A stretch of DNA of 10,780 bases from Candidatus Lindowiibacteriota bacterium (GTDB lineage: Bacteria; Lindowbacteria; 2-12-FULL-62-27). Each line of letters opens with the position of its first letter. The stretch's first letter is position 1. The stretch covers positions 1 through 10,780 of the forward strand of contig JAHFCY010000103.1 of assembly GCA_023249255.1 (NCBI GenBank). Reading direction: 5' to 3'. A program made the position numbers and the translations under genes. The notes below the pieces were generated by a model, which saw only the letters and a program-made list of their open reading frames with translations, did not search any database and was not told where the DNA came from. Below are positions 7,213 to 10,780 of this stretch, piece by piece.

Positions 7213-8700
7213 CTATCTCAATATCCCCTGTCCTTCGAATCGCGGCTCAAATCCCAAAGACCGCGCGGCGCCGAAGAGCGCCTTGGCCATCGCACCCGAA
7301 CGTTCGGCGTTACGCTTCATCCTCAGGATCAGGCCCAGCCCCGACAAAATTTTCGCGGCGTCGCCGGTTGCCGCCGGACAGGCCATCGACGTGCCGCTCA
7401 TCGGGGCGTATCCGCCCGGCACGGTCGACAGGACCCCGACGCCCGGAGCGGTCAGATCGATCTCGGGTCCCACGTTTGAAAAAGCGGCGATGAAATTATT
7501 TTTGTCTGATCCGTAAGGCGCGGCGATGTCGCCCGTTTCTGTCGATCCCGACGGAAAAGTTCCCTTGCGGCCCATGGCCGAAACGGCGATGGCCGGCGAT
7601 TCCGATGCCGGAAAACTGACCGGCGACCGGTATTCATTGCCGGCCGCGACAATCGGCAGAACGCCTTTCGATCTGGCTTCCTCGATCGCCGATCGGGTTG
7701 CCGCGTCCGGTTCTCCGCCTCCCAGGCTCATATTGATCAGATCGCATCCATCCGCCGCCGCCCGGTCGATTGCTTTCGCGATCGCGTAGTTCGTCGCTCC
7801 TTCCGCATTTTTTCCAAACACCCGGTAACTGCGGATCACCGCGCCCGGCGCAATTCCCCGAATCCCGCCCGGCGGCCTGCCGCGCGCCGCGATGATCCCC
7901 GCAACGTGCGTTCCGTGGCCTTCGCCGTTGTCGCCGAAGTCTTCGGGATTTTCACCTACGACACAGTTCTCGCCGCCCGAAACCTTGAGGTCCGGATGAT
8001 CGAGCGCAATTCCGGTGTCGATCACGCCGACTTTGACGCCGCGTCCCGCGCCGTCCCCCGCCTGCCCGTAAAAATATCGGAGCGCGTCCGTGAATGACAG
8101 GTCCACCGGATCCAGATCAACGGCCATTTCAGATGAAACGGTGAGATTGCGCCGCAGCGCGCCCCAGAACCCTCGTGGAGGATAGACGTACAGCCGGTCG
8201 AGTTTTCGACCGGAGCCCAGCGCGAGCCGGACATCGCCTTTTGTGTTTGTCTTTCCCTGCGCGCCGACGTGTCCGGCAAAATCCGTGAATGCGACAACCG
8301 TTGCGCCGCCCACGGGCCGGCCATCCGATTTTGAAACAACCGTCAGGGTAATCCGGCGCGCGGTATCCGGGCGTTTGGCGATGGCAGGCCGCGTAGTCAC
8401 CGCCGTTCGAAAATATCGGATGGGTTCGATTCGGATGCCGGGATGCCGGGCGCGCAGGGACACAGCCGCCGCGGCCGACATTTCAACGAGCGTCGCGCCC
8501 TCCGGGTGGATCGCGTCGAGAACCCGCATTCGAACGTCCGGCGCGTCCGGCAGGATGCAGAACCCCGACAACCGCTGAACTCCCCGCGTGCCGATGGTCT
8601 GAAACAGTCGGCAGACCGCGCGGCTTTCAACTCGCCGGTCAAGCCGCAGACCCAGCGCCGGAAGCAGAATGTAGGGTTGGAGGGTTCGGTTGGCAACCAT
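7213..8700 (-). CDS. Subtilisin-like serine protease (peptidase family S8)
   Basis: A 495-residue protease. Numbered from ATG 8700: an N-terminal I9-propeptide-like stretch (about 45-98, ending HPGIRIEPIRYF), a carboxypeptidase-regulatory/Ig-like beta domain (about 117-195, GRPVGGATVVAF...TNTKGDV), then the S8 domain (about 221-460). The full catalytic set is visible: D228 (GVIDTG), H262 (GHGTHVAG), oxyanion N355 (AAGNE) and S438 (GTSMACP). No signal peptide is visible, so location is unclear; it may be cytoplasmic or exported by another route. ATG 8700 is chosen because an upstream ATG at 8850 would place codons across the predicted promoter and adds a sequence with no domain character. The RBS is weak. 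It is probably transcribed with the small ORF behind it. Its target is unknown; maturation or turnover of the neighbouring secreted enzymes is only a guess. Confidence 0.9.
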   Translation of the reverse strand: MVANRTLQPYILLPALGLRLDRRVESRAVCRLFQTIGTRGVQRLSGFCILPDAPDVRMRVLDAIHPEGATLVEMSAAAAVSLRARHPGIRIEPIRYFRTAVTTRPAIAKRPDTARRITLTVVSKSDGRPVGGATVVAFTDFAGHVGAQGKTNTKGDVRLALGSGRKLDRLYVYPPRGFWGALRRNLTVSSEMAVDLDPVDLSFTDALRYFYGQAGDGAGRGVKVGVIDTGIALDHPDLKVSGGENCVVGENPEDFGDNGEGHGTHVAGIIAARGRPPGGIRGIAPGAVIRSYRVFGKNAEGATNYAIAKAIDRAAADGCDLINMSLGGGEPDAATRSAIEEARSKGVLPIVAAGNEYRSPVSFPASESPAIAVSAMGRKGTFPSGSTETGDIAAPYGSDKNNFIAAFSNVGPEIDLTAPGVGVLSTVPGGYAPMSGTSMACPAATGDAAKILSGLGLILRMKRNAERSGAMAKALFGAARSLGFEPRFEGQGILR

Positions 8701-8745
8701 TCTGGCGGGAATTAGACCTTGATCGTCGAGTCTCGTCAACGGGAT

Positions 8746-8774
8746 TTTATAGAACAAAAGCTTGACATTGTCCC
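8746..8774 (-). promoter_or_regulatory. Sigma70-like promoter for the S8 protease
   Basis: On the minus strand GGGACA (8774-8769, 4 of 6 of the -35 consensus), a 17-nt spacer and TATAAA (8751-8746, 5 of 6 of the -10 consensus) give a transcript start near 8739, about 40 nt before ATG 8700. This supports the shorter protease start. The operator at 8783-8796 lies just upstream of the -35 box, so a bound regulator might affect this promoter as well. Confidence 0.5.
8762..8767 (+). promoter_or_regulatory. Candidate -35 box for the PF10091 gene
   Basis: A consensus TTGACA lies 15 nt upstream of the operator. At a 17-nt spacing the -10 position (8785-8790, TAAGCG) falls within the operator and matches poorly, so the promoter is uncertain. 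The pairing of TTGACA with an operator placed just downstream repeats the arrangement at 251-270. Confidence 0.35.
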
Positions 8775-8782
8775 GAGTTTGG

Positions 8783-8796
8783 TGTAAGCGTTTACA
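8783..8796 (+). promoter_or_regulatory. LacI-family operator upstream of the PF10091 gene
   Basis: TGTAAGCGTTTACA matches 13 of 14 bases of the operator at 425-438 and fits the cre pattern TGWNANCGNTNWCA fully. Two copies of so long a motif, each upstream of a secreted polysaccharide-degrading enzyme and in non-coding DNA, indicate a shared regulator. It lies about 140 nt before the start codon and overlaps the likely core promoter. Confidence 0.75.
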
Positions 8797-8919
8797 AGAC
8801 AAGATTGGCTCCTGATGCGCGCGGTAAATTGCTGGAACCGAGAATGGCATGACTGGGGCATGTGCATTTTTCCAGAAAAATCAAAATACTTTGCATATCC
8901 CGTCGGGCGGTTTGAAACA

Positions 8920-8926
8920 GGGGAGG
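8920..8926 (+). promoter_or_regulatory. Strong ribosome binding site deciding a TTG start
   Basis: GGGGAGG is 9 nt before the in-frame TTG at 8936 and 21 nt before ATG 8948. A competing ATG at 8940 in another frame reads only MAK before a stop. The spacing favours TTG. Confidence 0.5.
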
Positions 8927-8935
8927 CGTGGAAAT

Positions 8936-10780
8936 TTGCATGGCGAAATGATTTGGCGCTGTGTTTTTGCGGTCGGACTTTTGACGACGTCGCAGGACGC
9001 ATTTGCGAATCGTTGGGACTTGAGAAAGCTGGGTGTGGATGTTCTGGCATCGTCCCAGGAGACGGATCTCAAGGCTCTACACGCCATTGACGGCAATTCC
9101 GGTAGCCGCTGGTCGTCCGCTTTTTCCGATCCGCAGTGGATTCAAATTCGGTTTGCGAGGTCTGTGCCGATCGACCAGGTCGAAATCTGGTGGGAGGCCG
9201 CATACGCCTCGGAATACAGACTCGACGTGTCGGATGACGGCCAGACGTGGACCACCATCCAGCATGTGACGGACGGCAAGGGCGGATATGAAAAGTTCCA
9301 GTTCCAGAATGTGAATGCGACGTATTTGCGGGTGTACGGCGTCCACCGGGGGACGGAGTGGGGTTATTCCATTTTCGAGATTCTTCCGCGGGGTGAGATC
9401 GCCGATCCCGAGCCGGAATACGGCGGGTTGATCCCCAAACCCCCGCCTGCTCCCGTCATCACGATTTATGATCACCAGAAGGCTGAGCTGGATTCGATGT
9501 TCCAGAAATTGCTTGTCGAGGATCCTCCGACGTCGGCTGATCTGACCGACGACGAATTCTTGGACATGATTCAGCGCCGGGCGTTTGATTATTATTGGTA
9601 CGAGGTTCATCCCGGGACGTTGTTCCCCGTGGACAGCTTGTCGTGGAAAACCGTGACGTCGACCGCGTCGATCGGGTTCGCGCTCGCGGCCTACGTCGTC
9701 GGATACGAGCGCCGATACAGGCCCCGCGAGGAAATTTACAAACGCGTCGAAACCCTGGTCGATCATGTCTGGGACGATCCCGATGATCCGAATGACTTAT
9801 GCATTGAGCACATGTCGGGTCATCCCTACCATTGGACAAACATTGAGACTGGCCGATGGGAGGGCGCGGAGGGAATCGTCACGCATGATTCGATGAAATT
9901 ATTTTGCGGGATGATTCTGATCAAAAATTATTTCAAAGGCACAAAGGCGGGAGACATCGCCGCGAAATACCTGGATGCGATTGATTGGAAGTGGCTTGAG
10001 CATGGAGTGAAAAACCGTCCGTATATCGGAAACTTTTTCACAAGAAACAGCGACCCGACCGGGCCTGGCGACGTCATCATGTACGACGGGCTGAAACTCG
10101 ATTACCTCGTCCCGATGGGCGCCAAAAAAAATGTCGCCGCCTATTACTGGGACAACTGGGCGATGAGTTATCCATGGGACGATTACAAGGGGCATTTCTG
10201 GAGGATCGAACGGCCCGCGCTGTGGATTCATCAGTGGGACAACGTCTGGTTCGATTTTCGATGGATGCGGGACGCCTATGCCGACTACCATCAGAATTCC
10301 GTCGAGGCCACGCTGGCCAACCGGCAGTGGTGCATCGACAACAAGACGTACGACGAAACCCTATGGGGAATCAACCCCGGCTCGGGTCCCGGATCCGGCG
10401 GCGGCGAAATCTACGGAAATTTCGGGGCGCCTCCCGACGATCTGCCGTTTCAAAACGGGAAAGGCAACGACGGAACTCTGACGCCGACGTCGGCCATCCC
10501 GTCGATCATTTTTACGCCGCGAGAGTCCATTGCCGCCGCTCGTCGGTTCTACGATCAATACAAGGACAAATTGTGGGGACGATATGGATTTTATGACGCC
10601 TTCAACCCGGACAAGAACTGGTTCTCCAGAAACGTGATCGGCATCGATCAGGGGCCGATCATCGCCAATATCGAAAATTACCGCACGGGCCTCATCTGGA
10701 AATATTTTTCGATGGAGGACATGGTTTGGCGGGGACTGGACGCGGCCGGATTTGTCGGAGTCGTGGACAATTTCGATCCG
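8936..10780 (+). CDS. Secreted F5/8C plus PF10091 (glucoamylase-like, GH144-related) enzyme, 3' truncated
   Basis: An open frame without stop to the window end (615 codons seen). The signal peptide MIWRCVFAVGLLTTSQDAFA/NRWD is followed by one F5/8C module (about residues 28-150, SRWSSAFSDPQWIQI), a proline-rich linker (about 155-177) and a large (alpha/alpha)6 domain from about 205. The hallmarks of PF10091 are clear: RRAFDYYW, TSTASIGFALAAY, GFYDAFNP, IGIDQGPI, IENYRTGLIW. This family includes GH144 endo-beta-1,2-glucanases and the C-terminal part of cyclic beta-1,2-glucan synthases, so a beta-glucan substrate is likely but not proven. TTG 8936 is chosen because GGGGAGG (8920-8926) sits 9 nt upstream. 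ATG 8948 gives the tightest signal peptide but is 21 nt from that RBS; in-frame ATG 8849 would add a poor n-region. Most of the catalytic domain appears present; only the extreme C-terminus is missing. Confidence 0.88.
   Translation, partial: MHGEMIWRCVFAVGLLTTSQDAFANRWDLRKLGVDVLASSQETDLKALHAIDGNSGSRWSSAFSDPQWIQIRFARSVPIDQVEIWWEAAYASEYRLDVSDDGQTWTTIQHVTDGKGGYEKFQFQNVNATYLRVYGVHRGTEWGYSIFEILPRGEIADPEPEYGGLIPKPPPAPVITIYDHQKAELDSMFQKLLVEDPPTSADLTDDEFLDMIQRRAFDYYWYEVHPGTLFPVDSLSWKTVTSTASIGFALAAYVVGYERRYRPREEIYKRVETLVDHVWDDPDDPNDLCIEHMSGHPYHWTNIETGRWEGAEGIVTHDSMKLFCGMILIKNYFKGTKAGDIAAKYLDAIDWKWLEHGVKNRPYIGNFFTRNSDPTGPGDVIMYDGLKLDYLVPMGAKKNVAAYYWDNWAMSYPWDDYKGHFWRIERPALWIHQWDNVWFDFRWMRDAYADYHQNSVEATLANRQWCIDNKTYDETLWGINPGSGPGSGGGEIYGNFGAPPDDLPFQNGKGNDGTLTPTSAIPSIIFTPRESIAAARRFYDQYKDKLWGRYGFYDAFNPDKNWFSRNVIGIDQGPIIANIENYRTGLIWKYFSMEDMVWRGLDAAGFVGVVDNFDP

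Larger units (their letters stand above)
8701..8935. other. Divergent intergenic regulatory region
   Basis: This 235-bp region separates the minus-strand protease from the plus-strand PF10091 gene. It contains a minus-strand promoter, a plus-strand TTGACA box and a near-perfect LacI-type operator between them. A 91-codon plus frame (8815-9090) crosses it but overlaps the real coding frame downstream and shows no domain, so I treat it as chance. Confidence 0.7.

Noticed and set aside
6981-7493. 170-codon plus-strand ORF
   Set aside because: Covers the antisense of the small I9-like ORF and the end of the S8 gene; arginine/serine/proline-rich translation typical of a wrong frame.
8848-8850. 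ATG 8850 as start of the S8 protease (545 residues)
   Set aside because: The added 50 residues show no domain or signal peptide and span a good minus-strand promoter and the operator.
8815-9090. 91-codon plus-strand ORF upstream of and overlapping the PF10091 gene
   Set aside because: No RBS, no domain; it overlaps the signal peptide and F5/8C coding sequence in another frame.

Overview
The window looks like a carbohydrate-degradation locus from a free-living, probably Gram-negative, environmental bacterium of moderately high GC. I cannot name the phylum from sequence alone. The secreted enzymes have Sec-type signal peptides and carry F5/8 type C (discoidin, CBM32-like) modules. There is no CRISPR array, rRNA or tRNA that I can see, and no complete transposase gene.

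Layout. Positions 1-43 may hold the last codons of an upstream gene. Positions 44-460 are a long non-coding regulatory stretch: a 24-bp perfect inverted repeat (77-100 / 187-210), a sigma70-like promoter (251-279), and a perfect 14-bp LacI-family-like palindrome (425-438). Next come two co-directional genes: a GH5_1-like cellulase with three F5/8C modules (470-2848), and a 1325-residue protein with three F5/8C modules, a CIA30/CBM11-like module and a C-terminal six-hairpin ((alpha/alpha)6) glycosidase-like region (2969-6946). Between them lies an unlisted 45-codon ORF (2875-3012) with its own good ribosome binding site; it overlaps the start of the second gene. On the minus strand are a subtilisin-family (S8) protease (8700-7213) and, directly after it, a small ORF (7165-6953) that resembles a stand-alone propeptide/inhibitor. 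From about 8936 to the window end, on the plus strand, is a secreted F5/8C plus PF10091/GH144-like protein, cut off by the window edge.

How they may work together. Seven F5/8C modules sit on three secreted enzymes and share the pattern TRWSS-x-F/W-x-D-x-QWI. This suggests the enzymes bind the same glycan or cell-wall surface. A GH5_1-type endo-beta-1,4-glucanase, an uncharacterised six-hairpin enzyme and a PF10091 (glucoamylase-like, GH144-related) enzyme point to beta-glucan breakdown. The same 14-bp operator type precedes the GH5 gene (14/14 palindrome) and the PF10091 gene (13/14), with a weaker copy inside the first promoter. A single LacI-family regulator probably controls both transcription units. 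The regulator gene itself is not in the window.
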